Shown here in pieces: positions 1 through 5,691 of a DNA stretch of 5,828 bases. Origin of the DNA: Prevotellaceae bacterium. Lineage in GTDB: Bacteria > Bacteroidota > Bacteroidia > Bacteroidales > UBA932. Location: contig JAIRKX010000109.1 in NCBI GenBank assembly GCA_031259805.1, forward strand, positions 1-5,828, in the 5' to 3' direction. The position numbers and the translations under genes are program-made. The notes under the pieces were generated by a model, which had not been told where the DNA came from, made no database searches, and saw only the letters and a list, made by a program, of their open reading frames with translations. Numbering within the stretch: the first letter of the stretch is position 1; each line of letters starts with the position of its first letter.

Positions 1-72
1 AGCTTAATCTTGCTCCTTCCCGTTCTTCTGTTGATTACTTTGTTTATTTCACTCTCTTTTCATTTTATCCTT

Positions 73-104
73 CAAATTTACGCCTTTTTTATGCACACTG
101 CAAA
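73..104 (-). promoter_or_regulatory. Candidate Bacteroidetes-type promoter reading out of the left edge
   Basis: On the minus strand there is a TTTG (positions 104-101), a 20-base spacer, and TAAATTTG (80-73), which fits the Bacteroidetes -33/-7 consensus TTTG-N19-21-TAnnTTTG. A second -7-like octamer, TATATTTG, overlaps at 108-101 but has no TTTG at the right distance upstream. Transcription would start near position 66 and run left. The only minus-strand ATG downstream (63-61) opens a four-codon frame, so the gene served must begin beyond position 1. A purine-rich stretch near 15-25 on the minus strand could be part of its ribosome binding region. Confidence 0.5.
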
Positions 105-124
105 TATAGGATGACGTGCGTCTC

Positions 125-264
125 ACCTTTTCACCTTTTCACCGCGCGTAGCGCACTTCACCTTTTCACCGCGCGTAGCGCATTTCACCTTTTCACCGCG
201 CGTAGCGCACTTCACCTTTTCACCGCGCGCAGCGCACTTCACCTTTTCACCGCGCGCAGCGCAC
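125..264. repeat. 27-bp tandem repeat array, five copies
   Basis: The core ACCGCGCG begins at 141, 168, 195, 222 and 249, an exact 27-base period. Each unit is a GC-rich half, GCGC-N3-GCGC (a short inverted repeat), followed by a CACC/TTTT half; the fifth unit ends at 264 after its GC-rich half. Positions 125-140 carry extra CACCTTTT copies that lead into the array. Units differ by only two kinds of base change: the N3 centre is GTA in copies 1-3 and GCA in copies 4-5, and copy 2 has C to T at position 182, just outside the arms. The array is non-coding and lies between divergent promoters. Function is unknown; it could be a dispersed intergenic minisatellite or a multi-site binding region. 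Confidence 0.95.
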
Positions 265-285
265 TGATGAGTGATGCTCGTTTTT

Positions 286-316
286 TTTGATTATTTGGAA
301 ATAATAATTACCTTTG
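286..316 (+). promoter_or_regulatory. Promoter of the HU-like/DUF4469 gene
   Basis: TTTG at 286-289, a 19-base spacer and TACCTTTG at 309-316 match the Bacteroidetes housekeeping sigma consensus. Transcription would start near 323, giving a leader of about 65 bases before the ATG at 389. The -33 box lies at the end of an eight-T run that begins 17 bases after the tandem array. Confidence 0.7.
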
Positions 317-388
317 CCGCTGCTTTGATACGGAATAACGGTCGAAGCGCTTAACTAACAAAATGAATAATAGTAAAACAACTGTCTT

Positions 389-1102
389 ATGATTCAGTAT
401 GTATTAGAAAAAAACCTCCTCACAGAGGATCAACCGAACGACTTCCGGGCACGTCCGGTAAATGTACGTTCGATGACAGAAGACGATCTGGCCGACGAAA
501 TAGCTGACGCCAATGTAGGTATCAGCAAAGCGGAAGCCCTTGCCCTGCTGGAAGCACAGGCGATGATCGAGAAACGGTGGATCGCCGCAGGGCATGCCAT
601 CAACCTGCGGCTGGTACACCTGCATCCGAGCATTCCGGGGAACTACGAAAGGGGACATCATCCGACGAATGCCGTGATTCGCGTAACGCCGTCGAAGGAA
701 GTAACCGAGCTGGCGAAGACGATACCGCTACAGGTAGTCGAAGCAGGAAGCGTAATAAGAGTCGACTCGGTGTTTGACGTAAAAACGGGTACGATGGACG
801 AAAAGGTAACCCGCGGGGGCACCCTGAAAATTGCAGGTCACCATCTGAAAATCGTCGGCGGCACCCATGGCCCGGGAAGCATTGTATTCGTCAGCCGCAC
901 GACGGTGGGCACCGAATACGTGGTACCGGCAGTGGATATTGTCACCAACAACCCCTCGGAGCTGATCGTCGTGATCCCTGCCACTATGGTGGCCGACGAA
1001 AAAGTAGTGATCAGAATAACGACCTACTATTCGGGCACTATTGCAGCGCCACTGAAAACCGCCCATACGATGACGTATGAACAGGAGTTGACCGTGGTTT
1101 GA
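389..1102 (+). CDS. HU-like DNA-binding domain/DUF4469 protein
   Basis: The 237-residue product resembles the Bacteroidetes family with an N-terminal IHF/HU-like DNA-binding domain (about residues 1-117, starting MIQYVLEKNLLTED) followed by a DUF4469 beta-sandwich-like domain (about 125-235). The N-terminal half contains the helical stretch around 30-70 and a beta-rich part ending in the NAVIRVTPSKE region (94-104). The C-terminal half contains the glycine-turn motif TRGGTLKIAGHHLKIVG (141-157). There is no signal peptide or membrane segment, so the protein is probably cytoplasmic and nucleoid- or DNA-associated; the target and role of this family are not known. ATG 389 is the first start after the predicted transcript start, and the N-terminus matches family members. 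The gene appears monocistronic, with its own promoter and terminator. Such proteins are common in multiple copies in Bacteroidales. The family call is from recognition, not a search. Confidence 0.85.
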   Translation: MIQYVLEKNLLTEDQPNDFRARPVNVRSMTEDDLADEIADANVGISKAEALALLEAQAMIEKRWIAAGHAINLRLVHLHPSIPGNYERGHHPTNAVIRVTPSKEVTELAKTIPLQVVEAGSVIRVDSVFDVKTGTMDEKVTRGGTLKIAGHHLKIVGGTHGPGSIVFVSRTTVGTEYVVPAVDIVTNNPSELIVVIPATMVADEKVVIRITTYYSGTIAAPLKTAHTMTYEQELTVV

Positions 1103-1130
1103 CAAAATTTGTGGTTCTAAATTTTTTTTT

Positions 1131-1162
1131 CAGGGGATGCAGCAATGTATCCCCTGTTTTTT
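1131..1162 (+). terminator. Rho-independent terminator after the DUF4469 gene
   Basis: CAGGGGAT (1131-1138) pairs perfectly with ATCCCCTG (1149-1156), and a G-T plus a C-G pair can extend the stem to 10 bp with a six-base loop. Six Ts follow directly (1157-1162). It sits 28 bases after the stop codon. A nine-T run also precedes the stem, but on the minus strand the stem would be followed by As, so this is a plus-strand terminator only. Confidence 0.9.
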
Positions 1163-1232
1163 ATGCTAACCGGCTGACTCTGCAGGAGTTTTACGATCGC
1201 CGGCAGGCGCCTGTCCTGACTGCAGATTTCTA

Positions 1233-1266
1233 ATCCGATCCGAACCTTCTATAGGATCCGATCCGA
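1233..1266. repeat. Direct repeat of ATCCGATCCGA
   Basis: ATCCGATCCGA occurs at 1233-1243 and again at 1256-1266, 23 bases apart start to start, with 12 bases between. Each copy is itself built on a tandem ATCCG pentamer. No function is evident; it could be a paired protein-binding site or part of a larger dispersed intergenic repeat. Confidence 0.8.
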
Positions 1267-1309
1267 TAAAAACGAAGAGTTGGAGGTTGAAAGTGGAGAG
1301 TTATTATTG

Positions 1310-1329
1310 CCGTCGGCTAAAGCCGACGG
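1310..1329. repeat. REP-like hairpin palindrome
   Basis: CCGTCGGCTAAAGCCGACGG forms an 8-bp perfect GC-rich stem with a TAAA loop, or 9 bp with a two-base loop. It lies 44 bases upstream of the -33 box of the DUF3822 promoter and has no T-tract on either side, so it is not an intrinsic terminator. Its form resembles repetitive extragenic palindromes; whether it is dispersed in this genome cannot be told from one copy. Confidence 0.7.
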
Positions 1330-1373
1330 ACGTCATTGCGACAATTTGAAATGCACCCTGCCATTCACCCCGT

Positions 1374-1404
1374 TTTGCTATATCTTTTTTTTTGTCTACA
1401 TTTG
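1374..1404 (+). promoter_or_regulatory. Promoter of the DUF3822-rsmD-glucosaminidase cluster
   Basis: TTTG at 1374-1377, a 19-base spacer and TACATTTG at 1397-1404 match the Bacteroidetes consensus exactly. Transcription would begin near 1411, leaving a leader of roughly 23 bases before ATG 1434. This promoter decides the start of the following gene, because the upstream in-frame TTG at 1392 lies in the spacer just before the -7 box. Confidence 0.8.
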
Positions 1405-1433
1405 CACCTCAAAATGATGACAGTTTCAAGACT

Positions 1434-2252
1434 ATGCTAATTTTCAGAGATACCAATTTGAATACCCTCCGGCAAACTGATACGTATTGCCTGACGGCGC
1501 AAGTGGACGCAACCGGCTTGTCGTATGCCGTGCTCGACGAGCAGGGTATTTGCAGGCTGGTGCAAACCCATCCGTTTTCTCTGATGACCTCGTACAACGA
1601 TTTGGCGCAGAAACTCAATACGGTATTCCGCGAAGATGAATGGCTGACGAAGACCTATCGCGCCAGCCGCTGGTCGTTTCCATCGAACAAAGCGATGCTT
1701 ATCCCCGAAAGTTTATTTGATGCGGAGAAACTGTGTGCGTGCCTCCGGTATGCCGTACCGTTAGACGAATTAGACGAAATCCATTATCAGCATCTGCCGG
1801 CGTACGAGGCGGTATTCGTGTTTGCAGCGCCGAGTCCGCCGGTCAATGAGATTTTAAAATGCCAGCCGGAAGCGCAGTTTATTCATCCGCAGAAGCAACT
1901 GCTGTCGCTGCTCGCGGCACAGGAAGGCGACAACCGGATAGCGCTCCACATGTCCCGCGAGTTGGTCGGCATAGCTATATTTGTCGAAAATAAACTGGCG
2001 CTAAGCAATACCTGCCCGGTCATAGCCTTTACCGATGCGCTGTACAACCTGCTGATGGCGCTACGCGCATTCCATTTGACGCAGGACAGTTTTACGCTCT
2101 ATTATACGGGGCAGGTCGACGATGCCGATGAGGAATTGCTGCGTCGGTATTTTCCTAATCTTCGTTGCTTGTACAACAATCACAATTATATTCAGATGGG
2201 GCGGTCTCGCGCCATCATGTATCACCTTCTTACGGAAAGTTTATGCGAATAA
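1434..2252 (+). CDS. DUF3822 family protein, actin-like fold suspected
   Basis: The 272-residue product from ATG 1434 matches the Bacteroidetes DUF3822 family in length, layout and position next to rsmD. Its molecular function is unknown. The N-terminal strand pattern (YCLTAQVDATGLSYAVLD, residues 18-35) and a second similar hairpin (RIALHMSRELVGIAIF, 168-183) suggest two duplicated subdomains, as in actin/ASKHA-type proteins; I recall a DUF3822 structure described with an actin-like ATPase fold, but no clear nucleotide-binding phosphate loops are visible here. LYYTGQVDD (222-230) would sit near the end of the second subdomain. There is no signal peptide, so it is probably cytoplasmic. The frame remains open up to TTG 1392, but that start would lie upstream of the transcript start; no other ATG, GTG or TTG lies in frame between. 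The last 10 bases overlap the rsmD start. Confidence 0.8.
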   Translation: MLIFRDTNLNTLRQTDTYCLTAQVDATGLSYAVLDEQGICRLVQTHPFSLMTSYNDLAQKLNTVFREDEWLTKTYRASRWSFPSNKAMLIPESLFDAEKLCACLRYAVPLDELDEIHYQHLPAYEAVFVFAAPSPPVNEILKCQPEAQFIHPQKQLLSLLAAQEGDNRIALHMSRELVGIAIFVENKLALSNTCPVIAFTDALYNLLMALRAFHLTQDSFTLYYTGQVDDADEELLRRYFPNLRCLYNNHNYIQMGRSRAIMYHLLTESLCE

Positions 2253-2776
2253 TCAGTGGAACATGCCGCGGCAAAATCATTATGCCGCCAAGAGATTTTC
2301 ATGCTCGTCCGACAACCGATTTTGCCAAAGAAAGTTTATTTAATATTCTGGCCAACCGCTATGATTTCAGCAGCATCCGCGCATTGGATTTGTTTGCCGG
2401 CTCGGGGAGCATCGGGTTTGAATTGGCCTCGCGTGGCTGCCCGCATATTGAAGCGGTGGAGATGAACGCGAAACTGGCTGCCTTTATCAAGAAAACGGCT
2501 GCAGAATTAGGCTTTGACCAATTGCATGCCATCCGGCTAAATGTATTCGATTTTCTGGAAATATGCACGGCCGAGTACGATCTGATTTTTGCCGACCCGC
2601 CTTTCAGCATGTCCGGTGTTGACACGCTTCCCCCACGTCTGATAGGAAAGATACTGAAACCGGGCGGATGCGTAGTGTTGGAGCACGCCGCCCACTATGA
2701 CTTCAGAGTTGTTCCATATTATATGGAGCGCCGGCAGTATGGGGCTGTTCACTTTAGTTTTTTTGTTAAACCATAA
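2243..2776 (+). CDS. rsmD: 16S rRNA (guanine966-N2)-methyltransferase RsmD
   Basis: RsmD uses S-adenosylmethionine to methylate N2 of G966 in 16S rRNA (E. coli numbering), acting in the cytoplasm on the assembling 30S subunit. The 177-residue product shows the family hallmarks in order: start MRIISGTCRGKII (compare the usual RIIGG..RGR), the RPTTDFAKESLFNIL segment (22-36), SAM motif I LDLFAGSGSIGFE (48-60), an acidic residue after strand 2 (E73 in AVEMN), and the catalytic-type ADPPF (117-121). Length is typical. The start is ATG 2243: it gives the canonical N-terminus, while an in-frame TTG at 2165 would add 26 unrelated residues inside the previous gene. The ATG lies 10 bases inside the DUF3822 gene, so translation is probably coupled. 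No internal promoter is visible. Confidence 0.95.
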   Translation: MRIISGTCRGKIIMPPRDFHARPTTDFAKESLFNILANRYDFSSIRALDLFAGSGSIGFELASRGCPHIEAVEMNAKLAAFIKKTAAELGFDQLHAIRLNVFDFLEICTAEYDLIFADPPFSMSGVDTLPPRLIGKILKPGGCVVLEHAAHYDFRVVPYYMERRQYGAVHFSFFVKP

Positions 2777-2797
2777 TTGATATAGCAATCAGCGACT

Positions 2798-3751
2798 ATG
2801 TACATGATGCAATATCTGTTTACCGGCTTTTTGCTACTTGTGGCGAGCGCCGGTTTTTCACAGCAGGCAGGCAAGATGACGCGCGAAGAATATATTGAGC
2901 GCTACAAGGATTTGGCAGTAAAACAAATGAAAGAATCGGGCATTCCGGCCAGTATTACGCTGGCGCAGGGGTGTCTGGAGTCGGGCAACGGCAACAGCCG
3001 TCTGAGCGTAGAGGGCAATAACCATTTTGGTATCAAATGCCACAGTTCATGGGCGGGCGAGTACATTTACCACGACGACGATGCACTGCAGGAATGCTTT
3101 CGGAAATACACTTCGGCCGAAGGTTCGTACAACGACCATTCCGACTTTCTGCGTTACCGTGACCGCTATAAATTTCTGTTCGACCTGCCGCCGACCGACT
3201 ACAAAGCATGGGCGCACGGGTTGAAAAAGGCCGGCTACGCCACCAATCCGCAGTATGCGGAACAACTTATTAAAATCATTGAAGATTACCGGCTTTATCA
3301 GTACGATACCGGTACGCCGGTGGACGTGCCGCCGCCCTCAATGATAGAACAGCCCAAGCGAGCAGATGCATCGGGCAAACGGCATCTGGTGATCATTAAC
3401 CGCGACCTGTTTGAACGGAACGGCGCGACGTACATATTGACGCGCACCAACGATACCTACGAACTGATAGCCAACGAATACAACATCAAACTCAAACGCC
3501 TGCTGGCATACAACGACGAGCCGGACGACCGCTTGCTGGAGAAAGGACAGGTGGTCTATCTTTCAAAAAAGCAAAGCAAAGCGGATAAATTACTGCCGGT
3601 ACATATCGCCAACGACAACGAAACCCTTTGGCAAATTGCACAGCGCTACGCCGTGCGCCTGAAGTCGATAGAAAAATATAACAACATGCAGAACGGACGA
3701 CAACCGGAGGAAGGACAGGAGATTTATTTGCGGAATAAGATGAGTAGATGA
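2798..3751 (+). CDS. Secreted glucosaminidase with two LysM repeats
   Basis: The 317-residue product is a predicted peptidoglycan hydrolase that cleaves N-acetylglucosaminyl bonds in the cell wall. An N-terminal signal peptide (YLFTGFLLLVASAGFS, 6-21) sends it out of the cytoplasm, probably to the periplasm. The glucosaminidase domain (about 29-165) contains ITLAQGCLESGNGNSRL (53-69), with E61 as the expected catalytic acid, followed by NNHFGIKC and the YRDRYKFLF region typical of this family. A linker rich in proline leads to two LysM-like repeats (about 211-258 and 268-312), which bind glycan strands; the first is the more diverged. ATGs at 2804 and 2807 would also leave a workable signal peptide, so the exact start is uncertain by three codons. 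It follows rsmD by 21 bases and is probably cotranscribed. Cell division or wall turnover is the likely role. Confidence 0.9.
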   Translation: MYMMQYLFTGFLLLVASAGFSQQAGKMTREEYIERYKDLAVKQMKESGIPASITLAQGCLESGNGNSRLSVEGNNHFGIKCHSSWAGEYIYHDDDALQECFRKYTSAEGSYNDHSDFLRYRDRYKFLFDLPPTDYKAWAHGLKKAGYATNPQYAEQLIKIIEDYRLYQYDTGTPVDVPPPSMIEQPKRADASGKRHLVIINRDLFERNGATYILTRTNDTYELIANEYNIKLKRLLAYNDEPDDRLLEKGQVVYLSKKQSKADKLLPVHIANDNETLWQIAQRYAVRLKSIEKYNNMQNGRQPEEGQEIYLRNKMSR

Positions 3752-3756
3752 CTTTG
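3727..3756 (+). promoter_or_regulatory. Weak promoter candidate before hflX
   Basis: TTTG (3727-3730), an 18-base spacer and TGACTTTG (3749-3756, one mismatch to TAnnTTTG) overlap the end and stop codon of the glucosaminidase gene. A start near 3763 would leave a leader of about 77 bases for hflX. The spacer is one base short of the usual range, so read-through from the upstream cluster is an equally good explanation. The gap also holds a tandem GATATTC pair (3764-3777) of unknown meaning. Confidence 0.3.
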
Positions 3757-3839
3757 AATTTCTGATATTCGATATTCGCACCGATTAATCATATTTACCT
3801 AAACGCCACCATCCAATTTAAAGGATTGACAACGACAGG

Positions 3840-5021
3840 ATGATCGAAAAAAGACACTACTTTACAATCGATAAACCGATAGAGCGTGCGGCGCTGGTCG
3901 GCATTATTACCCCGCAGCAGGATGAGCGGCAGTCGGCGGAATACCTCGAAGAGCTGGCGTTTCTGACGGAAACGGCAGGTATCGCGCCCGATAAGCGGTT
4001 TACGCAACGCCTCCCATACGCACACCCGAAAACCTATATCGGGTCGGGGAAATTGCAGGAGATTGCCGGGTATGTCGCAGAGCGGGAAATCAAAACCGTT
4101 ATTTTTGATGATGAACTTACTCCCTCACAATTGCGGAACATTGAGCGGGCGCTGGAGTGTAGCGTACTCGACCGCACGGCGCTTATCCTGACGATTTTTG
4201 CCCAACGCGCCAAAACCGCTTACGCGAAAACGCAGGTCGAATTAGCCCAATACCAGTATCTCCTGCCGCGCCTGACCCGACTATGGACGCACTTGGAACG
4301 GCAACGCGGCGGCGGTATTACCATGCGTGGCCCCGGCGAAACGCAAATCGAAACCGACCGCCGGATTGTGCTCACGAAGATTGCACAACTGAAAGAACAG
4401 TTGAAAAAAATCGACCGTCAAATGGCGGCGCAACGCAGCAACCGCGGACAGACCGTGCGGCTGGCGCTCGTCGGCTATACCAACGTAGGCAAAAGCACCA
4501 TCATGAACCTGCTGGCCAAAAGCGATGTGTTTGCCGAAAACAAACTCTTTGCCACGCTCGATACGACGGTGCGGAAGGTCGTCATCAACACCGTCCCCTT
4601 CCTGCTGAGCGACACCGTTGGGTTTATCCGCAAGCTGCCGCACCAGTTAGTCGAGTCGTTCAAAAGCACGCTCGACGAAGTGCGCGAAGCCGACATACTA
4701 ATACATGTAGTCGATATTTCGCATCCGAACTTTGAGGAACAAATCAATGTAGTCAAACAAACCCTGCACGAAATTAACGCCGGCGACAAACCGACATACA
4801 TGATTTTTAACAAAATCGACGCCTGCACATGGAGCGACCCCGACCCCTATGCCGTCTTGCCCGACGCTGCCCCCATCCGCCCCTCGCTCGCCGACCTGAA
4901 GAAAACATGGATGGACAAAGCGCACGCCCCTTCCATATTTATCTCGGCAAAAGAAAAAATCAATATTGACAGCCTGCGCGAAGACATTTGCCGCATGGTA
5001 CAACTAACCATTAACCATTAA
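3840..5021 (+). CDS. hflX: GTPase HflX
   Basis: HflX is a cytoplasmic GTPase that binds the 50S subunit or 70S ribosome and splits stalled ribosomes, notably under stress. The 393-residue product has the HflX N-terminal domain with YIGSGK (66-71) and FDDELTPSQLRN (89-100), the family signature RQRGGGITMRGPGETQIETDRR (154-175), a coiled linker (about 176-203), then the G domain: G1 GYTNVGKST (212-220), G3 DTVG (258-261), G4 NKID (324-327) and G5 ISAKE (368-372). All GTP-binding residues are present. ATG 3840 gives the expected N-terminus. The final residues (LTINH) are encoded by a heptamer tandem repeat that also supplies the stop codon; from memory, Bacteroidetes HflX usually runs on for 10-20 residues with an aromatic motif such as PYNDFLY, which is absent here. 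The next gene follows after 33 bases. Confidence 0.95.
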   Translation: MIEKRHYFTIDKPIERAALVGIITPQQDERQSAEYLEELAFLTETAGIAPDKRFTQRLPYAHPKTYIGSGKLQEIAGYVAEREIKTVIFDDELTPSQLRNIERALECSVLDRTALILTIFAQRAKTAYAKTQVELAQYQYLLPRLTRLWTHLERQRGGGITMRGPGETQIETDRRIVLTKIAQLKEQLKKIDRQMAAQRSNRGQTVRLALVGYTNVGKSTIMNLLAKSDVFAENKLFATLDTTVRKVVINTVPFLLSDTVGFIRKLPHQLVESFKSTLDEVREADILIHVVDISHPNFEEQINVVKQTLHEINAGDKPTYMIFNKIDACTWSDPDPYAVLPDAAPIRPSLADLKKTWMDKAHAPSIFISAKEKINIDSLREDICRMVQLTINH

Positions 5022-5052
5022 CCATTAACCATTAACAATTAACCATTAATAA
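5004..5052. repeat. Heptanucleotide tandem repeat (TTAACCA)
   Basis: Seven consecutive 7-base units run from 5004 to 5052: CTAACCA, three TTAACCA, TTAACAA, TTAACCA and TTAATAA. The array starts inside hflX, provides its stop codon (5019-5021), and fills nearly all the spacer up to the ATG of the next gene at 5055. Because 7 is not a multiple of 3, the repeat reads through all three frames and contains TAA in each, so unit gain or loss beyond the stop would change only the spacer to the next gene. Confidence 0.95.
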
Positions 5053-5054
5053 TT

Positions 5055-5471
5055 ATGAAATCATACCGCAAAGAACTTTGGTTCGACACCACTACACGAC
5101 GGGCGTTTATCAACATCACTGCGCATGTCAACGCCTGCCTCAAAGAAAGCGGCATCCGGGAAGGACTCCTTTTAGTGAATGCCATGCACATTACCGCCAG
5201 CGTATTCATCAACGACGACGAAAGCGGCCTGCATCACGACATGGAAGCATGGCTGGAGCGGCTGGCGCCCGAAAAACCCCACAGCCAATACCGGCATAAT
5301 ACATACGAAGACAATGCCGACGCCCACCTGAAACGGTCGATCATGGGACGTGAAGTGGTAGTAGCCGTAACCGACGGGAAAATGGACTTTGGCCCGTGGG
5401 AACAAATCTTCTACGGAGAATTTGACGGAAAACGCAAAAAAAGAGTGCTTGTCAAAATTATCGGCGAGTAA
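5055..5471 (+). CDS. yjbQ: YjbQ/UPF0047 family, putative secondary thiamine-phosphate synthase
   Basis: The 138-residue product is a complete member of the YjbQ (UPF0047) family, small soluble proteins forming a compact beta-rich fold with a His-lined metal site. Family members can show weak thiamine-phosphate synthase activity, but the physiological reaction is unsettled. Visible family features are NAMHITASVFINDDESGLHHDMEAWLERLAP (42-72) with H45 and H60/H61, the YRHNTYEDNADAHLKRSIMG segment (79-98) with H81 and H91, and the C-terminal DGKMDFGPWEQIFYGEFDG (107-125) ending in VLVKIIGE. No signal peptide is present. The start ATG follows the heptamer repeat directly, with no recognisable Shine-Dalgarno; the A/T-rich upstream sequence is usual for this phylum. 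It is likely cotranscribed with hflX, since the spacer holds only the repeat. Confidence 0.92.
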   Translation: MKSYRKELWFDTTTRRAFINITAHVNACLKESGIREGLLLVNAMHITASVFINDDESGLHHDMEAWLERLAPEKPHSQYRHNTYEDNADAHLKRSIMGREVVVAVTDGKMDFGPWEQIFYGEFDGKRKKRVLVKIIGE

Positions 5472-5587
5472 ACGTCCATGAGGCTAATGGTTGAGTAACC
5501 GCCTGCGTCGGAGGTATTATCCCTGTTATGGCAAGCCCTCCCTTCCGTAAATTCAAATAGTAAATGCACTTAAATTTTGAGTAGTTT
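5472..5587 (+). other. Non-coding 3' region with possible RNA hairpins
   Basis: No gene is seen between the yjbQ stop and the next promoter. Two foldings are possible. In the first, AGGC (5481-5484) pairs with GCCT (5501-5504), enclosing GGTT-GAGT-AACC (5489-5500). In the second, GGAGG (5510-5514) pairs with CCTCC (5537-5541) across a 22-base loop. The stems are short, and no known RNA family is recognised; this may be the 3' untranslated region of yjbQ or simply chance complementarity. Confidence 0.3.
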
Positions 5588-5617
5588 AACACCTGTCAGA
5601 TACCGGGCGGTTTTTTT
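5588..5617 (+). terminator. Weak terminator candidate after yjbQ
   Basis: CCTG (5592-5595) can pair with CGGG (5604-5607) using one G-U pair, and a seven-T run follows at 5611-5617, with another T run at 5621-5626. The GC-rich stem is short and imperfect. Its place between yjbQ and the next promoter supports termination here, but the hairpin itself is not convincing. Confidence 0.35.
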
Positions 5618-5635
5618 CGCTTTTTTATACTGTTC

Positions 5636-5667
5636 TTTGGTTGATCTTTAGAAAAAGCATACCTTTG
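5636..5667 (+). promoter_or_regulatory. Promoter of the right-edge secreted protein gene
   Basis: TTTG at 5636-5639, a 20-base spacer and TACCTTTG at 5660-5667 match the Bacteroidetes consensus. The start would be near 5674, giving a leader of about 104 bases that carries the 13-bp inverted repeat and an A-rich stretch before ATG 5778. The -7 octamer is identical to that of the DUF4469 promoter. Confidence 0.75.
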
Positions 5668-5691
5668 TCATCGCTTCTTTGACATCCGTGA

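Larger units (their letters stand above)
1163..1373. other. Non-coding gap with short palindromes
   Basis: This stretch between a terminator and the next promoter shows no convincing reading frame on either strand. It holds a perfect 10-base palindrome CAGGCGCCTG (1204-1213), an 11-base direct repeat (1233-1266) and a 20-base REP-like hairpin (1310-1329), the last two listed separately. The mix of short repeats suggests accumulated intergenic repeat elements, not a gene remnant, but no degraded coding sequence can be recognised or excluded by eye. Confidence 0.6.

Noticed and set aside
61..63. Minus-strand ATG after the left-edge promoter as a gene start
   Set aside because: The frame stops after four codons and the ATG would lie almost at the transcript start.
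125..264. CRISPR array
   Set aside because: The 27-base units are directly contiguous with no unique spacers between them, and no cas gene is present.
728..1105. Minus-strand open frame of 125 codons opposite the DUF4469 gene
   Set aside because: The plus-strand product matches a known family over its full length, and the minus-strand translation has no recognisable domain or promoter.
1131..1162. Bidirectional terminator
   Set aside because: T runs flank both sides of the hairpin on the plus strand, so the minus-strand transcript would have As after the stem.
1310..1329. Insertion-sequence terminal repeat
   Set aside because: No transposase frame, matching second end or target-site duplication is seen nearby.
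2165..2242. Upstream TTG start for rsmD
   Set aside because: It would add 26 residues overlapping the DUF3822 gene; the family N-terminus begins precisely at ATG 2243.
4281..4735. Long open frames on both strands inside hflX (120 and 150 codons)
   Set aside because: They lie wholly within a gene with all HflX motifs, have arginine- and histidine-rich, low-quality translations, and lack promoters; they are shadows of the GC-rich codon use.
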